34,566 nt of DNA from Spirochaetota bacterium (GCA_009908735.1 JAAAOR010000024.1:1-34566); one strand, 5' to 3'; positions 14,555-23,363 are shown, counted from the stretch's first letter. The notes: generated by a model not told the origin, from the letters alone. Program-made: numbers and translations.

Positions 14555-17299
14555 ATGACCCAGGACCAGAATCCCGCCGATGACGGCCTCTACCGACGGC
14601 TGCTTGCAGAAGGCACCCCCGCTGATCAAATAGATCAGGTCTACCGTAAGCTCAGGGAAAAGGGCTACGGGGAAGAGGCGGCCCGCGTAAGAGTCGAGCG
14701 GGAGATGCGCCGCATGCACGAGCGAAACCGCCTCGAGGAGCGGCGGCGGGGAAAGCAACGTCCCGAGGAAGACAGCAATCGGCCGGGGGCCGGCGATCGT
14801 GGCGCCGACGGCCCGCAGCGCAGCGTCCCATCCTCGTCGGCTTCTTCGTCGTCTTCCTTGTCGTCGCCCTCACGTCCCCAGAACCGACGCAGCCAGGACT
14901 GGTTTCCGGTCGTGTCCCCCGAGCTCCGTCGTCGGGTCAACCGCTGGGCTCATCACCACAAGCTTCTCGCGGTCGGGCTTCGCGAGCGGTTCAACGACTT
15001 CCTCACCTTCTTTCGGGCGGACGTACCCGACTACGTGAGCCCGCGGCTCCTGCGCTACCTTGCTCGACCATCGACGGCGAGAAGCGCGAACCCGTACGAG
15101 TACAGCCTGCGCGAGACCCTCGACGCCCTCCGCGCGGCCTCCGGCACCTTCCTTGCACGCCCGGGCCATGACGACACCGCCCGGGCGGTTACCGACGCCC
15201 TTCGACGCCGCGATCCGCTCGCGGCCGAGTTTTTGGAGACTTTCTTCGACGTCAGCCGGGAAACGCGCACAGCACTGCGCTACCTCGAGCTCAACTTGCA
15301 GCGAGGACGTCGCGTCACCGCCGGCGAGCTTGCGCGCATCGCACGCGAGGTCTACCGCGTATCGCTTCGAACCCAGCGGGTCTCAGCGGCCAAAACCGCG
15401 GAGATCCTCACCCTTGCCCGGGATGTCGCGCTTGCCTACCGCGCAGCCCCGGCGGCACGGCTCGATGATGCCGAGGCGGTGCTTCGTATCGCCATCGACA
15501 ACCTGGCCCGATTTCGCACCGAGCTCTACCCGATTGCGCTCAAGGGCGTGGGTAGATTCTACGAGCCAGGCGAGACCTCGGAGGCCAAGTGGAAGACCCT
15601 CCTCGACTTCGCATCGCTTCGCCCCGAAAAAGTACTCGACCCGGGAACGTTTTACGAGGCGGAGACAAAACGGCGGGAAACGGAGCTGGCCGAGAAGCAG
15701 AAGCGCGAGCTCGAGTGGCTGGAGAGGGGTAAAGACGAGGAGTTCTCACAGAGGTTTGCCGGTATCCTCGGGGTGCTCGCAGTTTTATTTCCACGCTCAG
15801 ACATCGAACACCTCGAGGGAATGCCCTATCTCCTTCCCTACTTCGATGCAAATGTCTACACGCAGCGGCTGCCTTTTTCACATCACATGCATAACGTGGA
15901 GTCGGTTGCCGCCTCGGATCCGGTTCAGCCACTGCTCGTCCTCCATCGAATCCTCGATGACCTCGTCGGATCGGTACAGCCCGAGGCGCTGGAGAAGATT
16001 ACAAGCCGCGATGGTATCGCGGATCGGGTGCGGGACACTATCGGCGGGTGGCAGGCGGTCTATGCGGAGCTCTTCGACCGCTATCTGCGCGCGCTCACGA
16101 ACTATCGCAAGGGGATGGAGGATTCCGGGCGCGGAAATGATTTTCGAAGCAGCTCGATGGCACGAAGCCTCGAGGAAGAGATCAATCAGCTGAGAAATCT
16201 GCTCATCCGCGATTACGGCCATACCCTGGACCGCACGACAGGGGTGAACACGAGTGGCCCCCGTGTCCACGAGCTTGCAGGCAAGCTTCAAGGTGAGCTT
16301 GCGGAGATCGCCGAGGATCTGAACCAGGACTTGCTCACGCGAACCGATCCCCTGGGCAAACGGGTCTACGAAGGGCTCGGCCGGGAAGACGCGGTCGATC
16401 TCGAACCGCAGGCTACTCGCAGCCCCGAAGCCCGCCCAGCCGCACGGCAGATCAGGCGCTACATTGAGGCCAAATACGGGACCGAACCGGGCAACCTTCC
16501 GCGGTTGTCACAGCTTTTCTTCCTCGACGTCCTTCGCGGCCTCACCGATATGTACGCGTATCTCACCAATGACGAAAACAGCTTCCTCAGAGCCGCCGGG
16601 GAGCGCATCGTGCTACCGAACGAACGTGAGGCAGAGGCGTGGAAACAGGAGTCGCAGACGCCGGGCGGATCGGCGGAGAGGCGACTGCAGATTCGCCTCT
16701 CGGAACAACTCGAGGCAGAGTATACCGACGGGTTAACCGGACTCAAGAACAAGAACTTCTTCATCCGGGAGCTGCCGAAATCCTTCGAGGAGGCAAAACG
16801 CAAAGAGCGCGAGACCTCGCTTATTATGCTCGACATTGACCACTTCAAGTGGATAAACGACAACCTCGGTCACCAGAAAGGTGATACGATCCTTCAAGAT
16901 ATCGCGCACAGTATCAGCGAGAATAGCCGCGGCACCTACGACCGCGCCGTCCGCTACGGAGGGGAAGAGTTTATCCTCTTCGTCCAGGCCTCCCTGCACT
17001 CCGCGGTCTTGCTCGCAGAGCGCCTGCGTCATCTGCAGGAAAAGCGCGTCGGCGAAAGCGAGCTCTACGAGCCCGTCCGCGGTGTCGCGGAGCAGAATGC
17101 CGGTATCTGCGGCACATTCTCCATCGGTGTGGTGGGAGGCGGCTCATACGAGAGTCTCGACGACGCGGTGGAGCACGCCGACCGGGCCCTATACCGGGCG
17201 AAGGAACGTCGAAACAGCGTGGTCCTCGAGCCCGACGCGACGACTCACGAGCTCATGAGCTATGAGCACTACCTGAGGACGGTGCGGGCGAAGGAATGA
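14555..17299 (+). CDS. Large GGDEF protein (putative diguanylate cyclase)
   Basis: This is a 914-residue soluble protein with a C-terminal GGDEF domain (about 715-905). Features include DGLTGLKNKNFF at its start, the metal-binding MLDIDHFKWINDNLGHQKGD and the active-site loop RYGGEEF (802-806), so it should make c-di-GMP from two GTP. The product-inhibition RxxD motif before the loop is absent; the bases encode RGTYD instead. The roughly 700 N-terminal residues match no sensor domain I know. They contain a charged helical start, a Ser-rich linker (about residues 85-105), and then mostly alpha-helical sequence without membrane segments. ATG 14555 has GGGGG 5-9 bp upstream and is preferred to ATG 14516, which has none. 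It is a single-gene unit. Confidence 0.9.
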   Translation: MTQDQNPADDGLYRRLLAEGTPADQIDQVYRKLREKGYGEEAARVRVEREMRRMHERNRLEERRRGKQRPEEDSNRPGAGDRGADGPQRSVPSSSASSSSSLSSPSRPQNRRSQDWFPVVSPELRRRVNRWAHHHKLLAVGLRERFNDFLTFFRADVPDYVSPRLLRYLARPSTARSANPYEYSLRETLDALRAASGTFLARPGHDDTARAVTDALRRRDPLAAEFLETFFDVSRETRTALRYLELNLQRGRRVTAGELARIAREVYRVSLRTQRVSAAKTAEILTLARDVALAYRAAPAARLDDAEAVLRIAIDNLARFRTELYPIALKGVGRFYEPGETSEAKWKTLLDFASLRPEKVLDPGTFYEAETKRRETELAEKQKRELEWLERGKDEEFSQRFAGILGVLAVLFPRSDIEHLEGMPYLLPYFDANVYTQRLPFSHHMHNVESVAASDPVQPLLVLHRILDDLVGSVQPEALEKITSRDGIADRVRDTIGGWQAVYAELFDRYLRALTNYRKGMEDSGRGNDFRSSSMARSLEEEINQLRNLLIRDYGHTLDRTTGVNTSGPRVHELAGKLQGELAEIAEDLNQDLLTRTDPLGKRVYEGLGREDAVDLEPQATRSPEARPAARQIRRYIEAKYGTEPGNLPRLSQLFFLDVLRGLTDMYAYLTNDENSFLRAAGERIVLPNEREAEAWKQESQTPGGSAERRLQIRLSEQLEAEYTDGLTGLKNKNFFIRELPKSFEEAKRKERETSLIMLDIDHFKWINDNLGHQKGDTILQDIAHSISENSRGTYDRAVRYGGEEFILFVQASLHSAVLLAERLRHLQEKRVGESELYEPVRGVAEQNAGICGTFSIGVVGGGSYESLDDAVEHADRALYRAKERRNSVVLEPDATTHELMSYEHYLRTVRAKE

Positions 17300-17325
17300 C
17301 GGCCGACCGTGCAGACGGCGGCCGT
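17299..17325. terminator. Candidate bidirectional terminator hairpin
   Basis: ACGGCCG (17299-17305) pairs with CGGCCGT (17319-17325) between the convergent GGDEF and cupin genes. A second CGGCCG at 17335-17340 offers an alternative pairing and is followed by TTTCG. No long T run is present, so efficiency is uncertain. Confidence 0.4.
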
Positions 17326-17357
17326 TCGTCGCCGCGGCCGTTTCGCCCCGCATTCGT

Positions 17358-17690
17358 TCAGGTCGACGGAAGGAAATCCTCGCGTTGTGGCGAGAATACA
17401 TCAACCACAAGCGTGTCCTCGAGGGCGGTGACCTCGTGCCCGGTATCGCCGGGAACGTAGGCGGAGTCTCCCCCCGCAAGCTCACCCGTCTCCGCTCCTA
17501 TCCGGTACGAAACGCGTCCGTGGATAACGTAGGTGATCTGCTCGTGCGGATGTTGATGCTCCGGAGCCACGGATCCCTCGGGCAGGTGCACCTGCACCGC
17601 CATCAGTCCGCCGCCGTAGGCTGCGAGTCGTTTGGTGAGAGACCCGAAGAGTGTTTCGGGTTCGCTGTCGGAAAGCTTGAAGAACGGCAT
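17358..17690 (-). CDS. Small cupin-domain protein
   Basis: This 110-residue single-domain cupin has motif 1 with ligands H45, H47 and Q51 in EHQHPHEQITYVIHG, and motif 2 with H85 in YVPGDTGHEV. The set would hold one divalent metal in a beta-barrel. Such small cupins range from sugar-binding or dioxygenase-like enzymes to sensors, so no reaction can be assigned. The start ATG has CAGGAGG 6 bp upstream on the reverse strand. It is convergent with the GGDEF gene and divergent from the DUF456 gene. It appears intact. Confidence 0.87.
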   Translation of the reverse strand: MPFFKLSDSEPETLFGSLTKRLAAYGGGLMAVQVHLPEGSVAPEHQHPHEQITYVIHGRVSYRIGAETGELAGGDSAYVPGDTGHEVTALEDTLVVDVFSPQREDFLPST

Positions 17691-17793
17691 GCAAGTCCTC
17701 CTGCCCTGTCATATCCCCGACAGGCACCGAGGTCAAGACCGAGAAAGCGGGAACAGCCGGGGTGGGAGACGCTGTGCGGACTGCTCCCCGCTC

Positions 17794-17823
17794 TTGGACG
17801 CGTCGGCGGTCTTTCAGTACACT
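17794..17823 (+). promoter_or_regulatory. Candidate promoter of the DUF456 gene, close to the start codon
   Basis: TTGGAC (17794-17799), 18-bp spacer and TACACT (17818-17823). The -10 ends only six bases before ATG 17830, so the transcript would have no or almost no leader. No ribosome site is seen. Confidence 0.4.
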
Positions 17824-17829
17824 AGAGCT

Positions 17830-18333
17830 ATGGCAATGAGTATTCTCATGACCGTTCTCGGCTCCGCGGCGGTTATCGCGGGTTTCATCGGATGTATTGT
17901 CCCCGTACTCCCGGGGCCCATCGTGAGCTATCTGGCGATCGTGCTTATATCCCTTGCGGGGGGATGGGATCTCTACGCTCTCTCGACCCTCATCATCCTT
18001 GCCGTGCTGGCTATAGGAACAACCGTGATGGATTCGCTGCTGCCGGCTATGAGCTCGAGGCGCGCAGGCGCGGGCCGGGCTGGTGTCTGGGGGAGCGTTC
18101 TCGGGATGCTCATCGGCACGATCTTCTTTCCGCCGTTCGGGATGATACTCGGCGCTTTTCTCGGGGCGCTCGCCTTTGAGATCATTTTCAACCCTGAAAA
18201 TCGCCGGCCTTTGAAGGCCGCCATGGGGGTCTTCAAAGGCACGGTGCTCGCAACCCTGCTCAAGCTACTTGCAGCGGGTATCATCGGTTTCTACTTCGTG
18301 CGCGGAAGCGTGCGAACCTTCTCGGCGCTCTAA
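17830..18333 (+). CDS. DUF456 membrane protein
   Basis: This 167-residue membrane protein has four or five hydrophobic segments. The family block IGCIVPVLPGPIVSYLAI (about 20-37) and glycine-rich late helices (GMLIGTIFFPPFGMILGAFLG) fit DUF456, whose role is unknown. The frame is open further upstream, but those residues are not hydrophobic and overlap the cupin gene, so ATG 17830 is preferred. ATG 17836 is possible. There is no ribosome site; a -10 box lies 6 bp before the start, suggesting leaderless expression. It is convergent with the Nudix gene, 32 bp away. Confidence 0.85.
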   Translation: MAMSILMTVLGSAAVIAGFIGCIVPVLPGPIVSYLAIVLISLAGGWDLYALSTLIILAVLAIGTTVMDSLLPAMSSRRAGAGRAGVWGSVLGMLIGTIFFPPFGMILGAFLGALAFEIIFNPENRRPLKAAMGVFKGTVLATLLKLLAAGIIGFYFVRGSVRTFSAL

Positions 18334-18365
18334 AGCGGATGTCCGGGATGGAGGCGACGCGGAGC

Positions 18366-19049
18366 TTAACGGCCGCCCTCGAGCCCCCCGCGGGCATCGG
18401 GGGCAAAGTTTCCGTCACGGGCCGCCCACACGTCCCGGTGTACGGCAAAAAACTCACTAAGCATCATCGCCGTCGCGCCCCACACGTCTACTTCCCCGAG
18501 GCCGTAGGCGGGCACGTGCAACGGCGTGCCGCGCGCGTCCACGGTGCGGTACTCGTGTCCGGCCATGAGCTCCTCCACGGCGGCAATCACGATGCGCGTC
18601 ACTTCAGACGGATTCGGCGAAAACGATGCCGGATCGCCGGTGTAGGCGCCGACGACCGGCGTGATTCGGTAATTGCTCACCCAGATGTAGAGCGGCGTTA
18701 GCGTGCCGAGCACGTCCACTTGCTGCGGCACTGCGGCTATTTCCTCCTCCGCCTCCCGCAGTGCGGTACCCGTGGGAAACTCATCGCCCTCCTCGAAACC
18801 ACCGCCCGGCAGGCCGATCTGCCCGCCGTGGGTACCGCCGTCATCGGCCCGAACGATGAGCGGGAGTTCCGGGCCCATCCCGCGGTCGAGGAGGATGATG
18901 AGCACCGCACCGTGCCTTGCATCATGCGGTTCCGCCTCGTACCCCACCGTCAGCCGCCCGTGAGGGGCCATCAGACGCTGCGCCTCGAGTCCCGGCAGTC
19001 CCGAGGTCAGCCGCGCGCGCAGCCGTGATATGTATTCGTTGAAATGCAC
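18366..19049 (-). CDS. CoA-type Nudix hydrolase
   Basis: This 227-residue Nudix protein carries the motif found in CoA pyrophosphatases (NudL/YeaB type): HGGQIGLPGGG runs into the Nudix box with ALREAEEEIAA supplying the metal-binding glutamates. These enzymes split CoA or oxidised CoA into 4'-phosphopantetheine and adenosine 3',5'-bisphosphate. The final helix position after EEI has Ala where Gly is common, a mild deviation. The start is GTG 19049. It lies 18 bp after corA, has no ribosome site and is preceded by TATACT at 8 bp, so it may use a leaderless promoter embedded at the end of corA. The C-terminal 20 residues are Gly-rich and unconserved. Confidence 0.85.
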   Translation of the reverse strand: MHFNEYISRLRARLTSGLPGLEAQRLMAPHGRLTVGYEAEPHDARHGAVLIILLDRGMGPELPLIVRADDGGTHGGQIGLPGGGFEEGDEFPTGTALREAEEEIAAVPQQVDVLGTLTPLYIWVSNYRITPVVGAYTGDPASFSPNPSEVTRIVIAAVEELMAGHEYRTVDARGTPLHVPAYGLGEVDVWGATAMMLSEFFAVHRDVWAARDGNFAPDARGGLEGGR

Positions 19050-19057
19050 TGATGCGA

Positions 19058-19063
19058 AGTATA
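19058..19063 (-). promoter_or_regulatory. -10 box eight bases before the Nudix start
   Basis: TATACT on the reverse strand lies exactly 8 bases before GTG 19049. No good -35 was found in the end of corA. The same TATACT-N8-start layout occurs before fpr and osmC. Confidence 0.45.
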
Positions 19064-19067
19064 CCGC

Positions 19068-20111
19068 TCAAATCCACCGGCGGCGACGGAACAGCAGAAC
19101 CATGACCACCGCAATAAAGGCCATCACCCCGAGTACCGTGAAATACCCGTAGCGCCAGGAGAGCTCCGGCATGTGAGCGAAGTTCATTCCATAGATCCCG
19201 GCAATGAAAGTGAGCGGAATGAAAATAGACGCGATCACCGTGAGAGTCTTCATGACAACGTTAAGGTTGGTGCTCGACCGTGAGGCGAGAAGCTCCGTCA
19301 CGGCCGCGATATGGTCGCGCAGAACTTCAAATGTCTCGAGCACCCCGACACCGTTGCCCTGGAGGTCGGCGAGGAACGGCCGCATGTCCTCGGTGATGAG
19401 ATCGGATCCCGCGCTCTTGAGGCCGGCAAGAACACTTCTCAGCGGCCAGATAAGGCGTCTGAGGTCGATGAGCTCACGTCGTAAGCCGTAGATGCGATCA
19501 TCGTTTGCCCTGTCATGCAGGGTGTCCTCCTCGAGGTGCACGATTTCCTCGTCGATATGCTCGAGCACGGGATAGTAGTTGTCTACGACCACATCGAGGA
19601 GCGCGAAGGCCAGGTAGTCCGCGCCCATCCGCCTGATACGCCCTCCGCCTCCGGAAATACGGCGACGCAGCGGCTCGAGCACGTCCCCGGCGCGCTGCTG
19701 CACGGTTATTACGAGAGCGTCAAAAAGCAGGAGTGAAACCTGTTCCTCACGGATTTCACGTTCCGCCTCACTCCACGAGAGCATGGTAAAAACCACGAAG
19801 AGGTAGTGGCCGTAGTCCTCGAAGGTCGGCCGGTGGCCGCTCGTCTGCATGTCTTCGAGCACGAGCGGATGAATGGAAAGGGCCTCGGCCATCCGCTCGA
19901 GATCACGCTTCCCCGGCACACCGTCCAGATTTACCCAGGTCACGCCCCATCGGTCCTTGAGAGCGGCGTCGATGTCGGCCGGTTCGTCGGCAAGAACACG
20001 GCGCGCGTCGTAGCGATATCGGGAGATCCGGACTTCGCCGGCCTCCCTCGGAGTCTCGAGTTGACCGGGGGGCGCACCGATCTGGCCAGGTTTTCGCCTT
20101 CGTAGTTTCAT
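19068..20111 (-). CDS. corA: CorA-type magnesium/cobalt channel
   Basis: This 347-residue CorA-family divalent-cation channel forms pentamers in the inner membrane and imports Mg2+ (also Co2+ or Ni2+). A large cytoplasmic alpha/beta domain precedes two C-terminal transmembrane helices. The signature YGMN is at about 307-310, at the end of the first helix, followed by the periplasmic loop FAHMPELSWRYG and a basic tail (LLFRRRRWI). The frame is open further upstream, but ATG 20111 has AAGGAG at a normal distance and is preferred. It is divergent from msrA and followed by the Nudix gene. Some CorA-family members export Zn2+ (ZntB); the intact GMN does not separate these. Confidence 0.92.
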   Translation of the reverse strand: MKLRRRKPGQIGAPPGQLETPREAGEVRISRYRYDARRVLADEPADIDAALKDRWGVTWVNLDGVPGKRDLERMAEALSIHPLVLEDMQTSGHRPTFEDYGHYLFVVFTMLSWSEAEREIREEQVSLLLFDALVITVQQRAGDVLEPLRRRISGGGGRIRRMGADYLAFALLDVVVDNYYPVLEHIDEEIVHLEEDTLHDRANDDRIYGLRRELIDLRRLIWPLRSVLAGLKSAGSDLITEDMRPFLADLQGNGVGVLETFEVLRDHIAAVTELLASRSSTNLNVVMKTLTVIASIFIPLTFIAGIYGMNFAHMPELSWRYGYFTVLGVMAFIAVVMVLLFRRRRWI

Positions 20112-20207
20112 TGCCTTCTCCTTTGACGTCGTCCGTCGCCGCCACCATGATACCACGGCGTAGGCGACGGCGCAGGCCAGGGCGTGGCGGCCGGCGCAGA
20201 GCACTTT

Positions 20208-20236
20208 TTGACTTATTCGCTCAGCATATCTAAATT
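20208..20236 (+). promoter_or_regulatory. msrA promoter
   Basis: TTGACT (20208-20213), 17-bp spacer and TAAATT (20231-20236), 24 bp ahead of the msrA start. GGAGG lies 6-7 bp before the ATG. Confidence 0.6.
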
Positions 20237-20260
20237 CTCCTTCGGACCTGGAGGTATATC

Positions 20261-20866
20261 ATGAACCGTCTACGCTCGTTCGTACTGCTATTCTCAGTTT
20301 TCTTGCTGCTTCTCGCCTTCGGCGGACAACTCGCGGCGCAGGAGGAAGCAAAAGCCACGTTTGCCGGCGGATGTTTCTGGTGCATGGAGCCCCCCTACGA
20401 CAAGCTTGACGGGGTGATATCCACCGTTCCCGGCTACTCCGGCGGTGACGTGGAGGACCCGAGCTATCAGGAAGTCGTCCGCGGCAACACAGGTCACCTC
20501 GAAGTGATACAGGTCACCTATGACCCCTCCGTTGTCAGCTACGAGGATCTTCTCGAGACCTTTTGGGTGAATATCGATCCACTGGACGGCGGCGGGCAGT
20601 TCTGCGATCGCGGCGAGCAGTATACCACCGCCATCTTTTATCACGATGAGGAGCAGCGGCGCATTGCCGAGGAAAGCCGGCAAGAGGTTGCGGAATCAAA
20701 CGACTTCGGCATGCGACGTATCCAAACCGACATCCGTCCGCTCGAAGAGTTCTATCGAGCCGAAGAATACCATCAGGATTACTACCAAAAGAATCCGCTG
20801 CGCTACAGGCTCTATTACACTGGCTGCGGACGCGGCCAGCGACTCGAGGAACTGTGGGAAAGCTAA
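20261..20866 (+). CDS. msrA: Exported peptide methionine-(S)-sulfoxide reductase MsrA
   Basis: This 201-residue MsrA reduces methionine S-sulfoxide in proteins. The catalytic motif GCFWC has its nucleophilic Cys at 38; family blocks PGYSGG, NTGHLEVIQVTYDP and EYHQDYYQKNP are intact. Candidate resolving cysteines are in QFCDRGEQY and YTGCGRGQ. Residues 1-26 form a clear signal peptide (basic start, long Leu-rich core, ending QLAAQ), so it acts outside the cytoplasm, unlike most MsrA proteins. An exported version needs an external reductant, and no thioredoxin-like or CcdA-like gene is nearby. Its neighbour downstream is another small exported protein, 128 bp away. Confidence 0.94.
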   Translation: MNRLRSFVLLFSVFLLLLAFGGQLAAQEEAKATFAGGCFWCMEPPYDKLDGVISTVPGYSGGDVEDPSYQEVVRGNTGHLEVIQVTYDPSVVSYEDLLETFWVNIDPLDGGGQFCDRGEQYTTAIFYHDEEQRRIAEESRQEVAESNDFGMRRIQTDIRPLEEFYRAEEYHQDYYQKNPLRYRLYYTGCGRGQRLEELWES

Positions 20867-20994
20867 AGCCCTTCCCGCGATACGGAGGAGCTTTCCGGTG
20901 GCGAACAAGCTTTTATTCCTCCGCCGTGCGTGGCAGTATTTAGGTGGCGGAAAACACCAGTCAGGGGTAACCTTGAAGGCACAGGGAGGACGAT

Positions 20995-21438
20995 ATGCAC
21001 ATCCGTTTTAACATAGCTACGCTTCTCGCAACGCTCATGTTCGTGTCCAGTCTTGCGATTGCGCAGGGCGGCTCTTCGGGGGACCTCGACCTCCGCGAGG
21101 CAAACGTGACAGCGGTAGAGTTCGAGTCACTTGGCGGCGACCGCTATCGCTTCAACGTCACCCTTATCCACGACGACGACGGCGAGCCGGGGTACGCAAA
21201 CTGGTGGCAGGTAGAAACGATGGACGGGCGCCGCCTCGGCCGACGGGAGCTTCTCCACGGCCACGGTACCCGGGAGTTTACACGCTCCGAAATTATAGAT
21301 ATCCCCGCGGGTACGACCCGCGTTGTCGTCCGCGGTCACGACCAGGCCCACGAATATGGTGGCCAGGTGATGATCGTAGACCTCGAGACCGGCGAAACGC
21401 AGACGGTGCGCCAGGGCCCCGAGCCCGAAACGTTCTGA
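20995..21438 (+). CDS. Exported protein of unknown function
   Basis: This 147-residue protein begins with a signal peptide (residues 1-23, ending AIAQ). The mature part is short, acidic and predicted all-beta. Its most striking block is YANWWQVETMDGRRLGRREL, then LLHGHGTREFTRS and VVVRGHDQAHEYGG, all rich in His, Asp and Arg. I recall unnamed proteins with the same blocks in halophilic and marine bacteria, but no function. It contains no cysteine. GGGAGG lies 6-7 bp before the ATG. It may be a small extracytoplasmic beta-sandwich. The 128 bp between it and msrA hold a long imperfect hairpin (CGGAGGA ... TCCTCCG) but no clear terminator. Confidence 0.8.
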   Translation: MHIRFNIATLLATLMFVSSLAIAQGGSSGDLDLREANVTAVEFESLGGDRYRFNVTLIHDDDGEPGYANWWQVETMDGRRLGRRELLHGHGTREFTRSEIIDIPAGTTRVVVRGHDQAHEYGGQVMIVDLETGETQTVRQGPEPETF

Positions 21439-21468
21439 TACTGAGGCAGCCAACCGTCCCGCGCGTTG

Positions 21469-21750
21469 CTACTGGGTTCCCGTGGGAAGCAACAGAAAGG
21501 ACGCCGCGCGACAGTACTCGCTCCCGTCGGAGGAATCGCTCAGATTGATACTCTCGAGGCGCGCGTCGCGAGCGGCGTCGATGACGCGGTGGCCGGGAGC
21601 CACACAAGCAGCTTCACCGGCAGCTTCACGGGCATGGTTTCCCGTGGTGCTTCCCGCGCCGGACTCCGTTGAGAGAACGTCGACGATCGCCGGTTCAGCG
21701 GGAAAGATACTGTCGTAGTGCTGTGCAAGAAGCTCGTAAAAACCGGCCAT
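21469..21750 (-). pseudogene. Truncated SAM-methyltransferase-like gene
   Basis: The 93-residue frame starts like a class I SAM-dependent methyltransferase (MAGFYELLAQHYDSIFPAEP, as in proteins beginning YxxLAxxYDxIFP). A stretch resembling the nucleotide motif (APGHRVIDAARDARL) then appears where family members have RVLDxGCGTGxL, and the frame soon ends. The glycines of the SAM loop are lost and about 150 residues are missing. I found no continuation in the other frames before the gene upstream. ATG 21750 has CAGGAG 6 bp upstream, so the start signal survives. It is probably a decaying remnant, 25 bp after the MATE gene on the same strand. A short protein of its own is less likely. Confidence 0.5.
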
Positions 21751-21775
21751 AGCCACTCCTGTCTCGAATTGCCGG

Positions 21776-23284
21776 CTACAGTGGAAACCCGGACGCGTCG
21801 GAGGCGTCCGGGACGACCGCTCGCAGCGCCTTATCGGATGCGGTGAGGTCGTTCACCCAGCGCCCGGAGAGGATGCGAGGGACGCCGACGGCGAGCTTTG
21901 CAGCCTCCTCGAGTCCGATGCACAAATAGACGATGTGCACAGGAAGCTGAAACACAAGCCCGGAGATGTACGCGGCCGGGACACCTATGATCCACAGAAA
22001 CCCGACGTCCACAAGAAGCGCAGCGCGCGTGTCACCACCACCACGGAGAATTCCCACCACAATATGCATGTTGAGAATCTTCGCGATCATTACCACTGCA
22101 AAGCTGCGGATGAGAAGCGTCACCATGCGCCGCACGTCGTCGCTCACTTCGAAGAAGGAGGGTACCCAGGGCGCGACGGCGGTGAATACTACCAGTCCGA
22201 GCAAAGCCGAGGCAACGGGGAGAATCTTGATTAGGCTGGTGCCGATCCGCTGTGCCGAGGCAATGCCCGTGTTGACGCCTCTGCCGAGTTCGGGGGTTCC
22301 CGCGCGCTCGGCGTTGCCCGAGCCCTCTCCGATGACGTTACCGAGAAGGATTGCGCTTGCCTGGGCGCTTCCGATAAACAGCACCAGGAGCAGCCGCCCA
22401 ACGGTGTCGGAGATCGTGTAGGCGGCAAGGTGGCTCGTACCCATTCGGGCGAAGACCACGGTATACATCGTGAAACCCAGCGACCAAAAAATCTCGTTGA
22501 AGATGACCGGCATGGCGCGCCCGTAGAAGCGCCGTGCAAAGCTCCAGTCGAAACGCAGAAGATCGGAGAGCGTGGCCGCCGTGGGGCCCTTCCTGCGGTA
22601 CACCACGAAGAGGATCAGGGCGAGCTCGACCACGCGGGCGATAGCCGTCGCAATGGCGGCTCCCTGCACGCCGAGGGCGGGAAATCCCAGCGCACCAAAG
22701 ATAAGAACGTAATTTCCGGCGACGTTCAGCGTGATGGAGATCGCCGTTGCTATAAGCGGCAGCCGGGTGTCGCCGACGCTGCGAAGTGCATGGACGTAGC
22801 CCATGCTGATCGACGTGACGAGGAAACTCAAGGCCACGATCCGCAGGTAGTCGGCCCCTTCGGAAATAACCGCCGGGTCGGAGGTGAAAACCGAGAGCAG
22901 GAGCCTCGGCGCGAACACACCGAGCGCAGTGAACACGAGCGCTCCGGCACAGCCCGTCAGCAGGGACACACCCATCGCCCGTCGCACACCGGCAACGTCG
23001 CGTCGCCCCCAGTACTGGGAGGCGAACACCGCGCTCCCGCTCCCGACTCCGAAGAGAAAGAGCATCAGCAGGAAGAAGATCTGGTTGCCGAGGGCAATGG
23101 CGCCGATCTGTACTTCACCGAGCTGCCCGACCATGAGAGTATCGGCGAGGTTCAGCACTGTCATCAGCAAGTGCTGCAGCGCAATGGGCAGAGCGAGCTT
23201 TACCAGGGTTGGTACGAAGGAAAGATCACCGAAGAATCGTTTCACGCGCGCCGGAGCTCCCGTCGAGATGGGTGTCATATTCAT
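21776..23284 (-). CDS. MATE family efflux transporter
   Basis: This 502-residue inner-membrane exporter has 12 hydrophobic segments in two homologous halves. Typical MATE blocks are LALPIALQHLLMTVLNLADTL, GSGSAVFASQYWGRRD and GNYVLIFG in the first half and VVGILRGGGDTRAALLVD in the second. Family members export drugs or metabolites in exchange for Na+ or H+. A longer open frame extends upstream, but its extra 142 residues overlap the fpr promoter and are not membrane-like. ATG 23284, with AGGGA 4-5 bp upstream, is preferred; ATG 23278 is next. It is divergent from fpr. Confidence 0.92.
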   Translation of the reverse strand: MNMTPISTGAPARVKRFFGDLSFVPTLVKLALPIALQHLLMTVLNLADTLMVGQLGEVQIGAIALGNQIFFLLMLFLFGVGSGSAVFASQYWGRRDVAGVRRAMGVSLLTGCAGALVFTALGVFAPRLLLSVFTSDPAVISEGADYLRIVALSFLVTSISMGYVHALRSVGDTRLPLIATAISITLNVAGNYVLIFGALGFPALGVQGAAIATAIARVVELALILFVVYRRKGPTAATLSDLLRFDWSFARRFYGRAMPVIFNEIFWSLGFTMYTVVFARMGTSHLAAYTISDTVGRLLLVLFIGSAQASAILLGNVIGEGSGNAERAGTPELGRGVNTGIASAQRIGTSLIKILPVASALLGLVVFTAVAPWVPSFFEVSDDVRRMVTLLIRSFAVVMIAKILNMHIVVGILRGGGDTRAALLVDVGFLWIIGVPAAYISGLVFQLPVHIVYLCIGLEEAAKLAVGVPRILSGRWVNDLTASDKALRAVVPDASDASGFPL

Positions 23285-23363
23285 GGTTTCCCTGAGCAGG
23301 ACCCACACACTACTGCCGCCGCCGCATCCGCGGCAAGAGGGGTACCCGGCTTCCGGTGCTTTG

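Noticed and set aside
15060..16193. Forward open frame of 377 codons within the GGDEF gene
   Set aside because: It is a +1 shadow of the GGDEF frame, rich in Arg and Ser, with no start signal.
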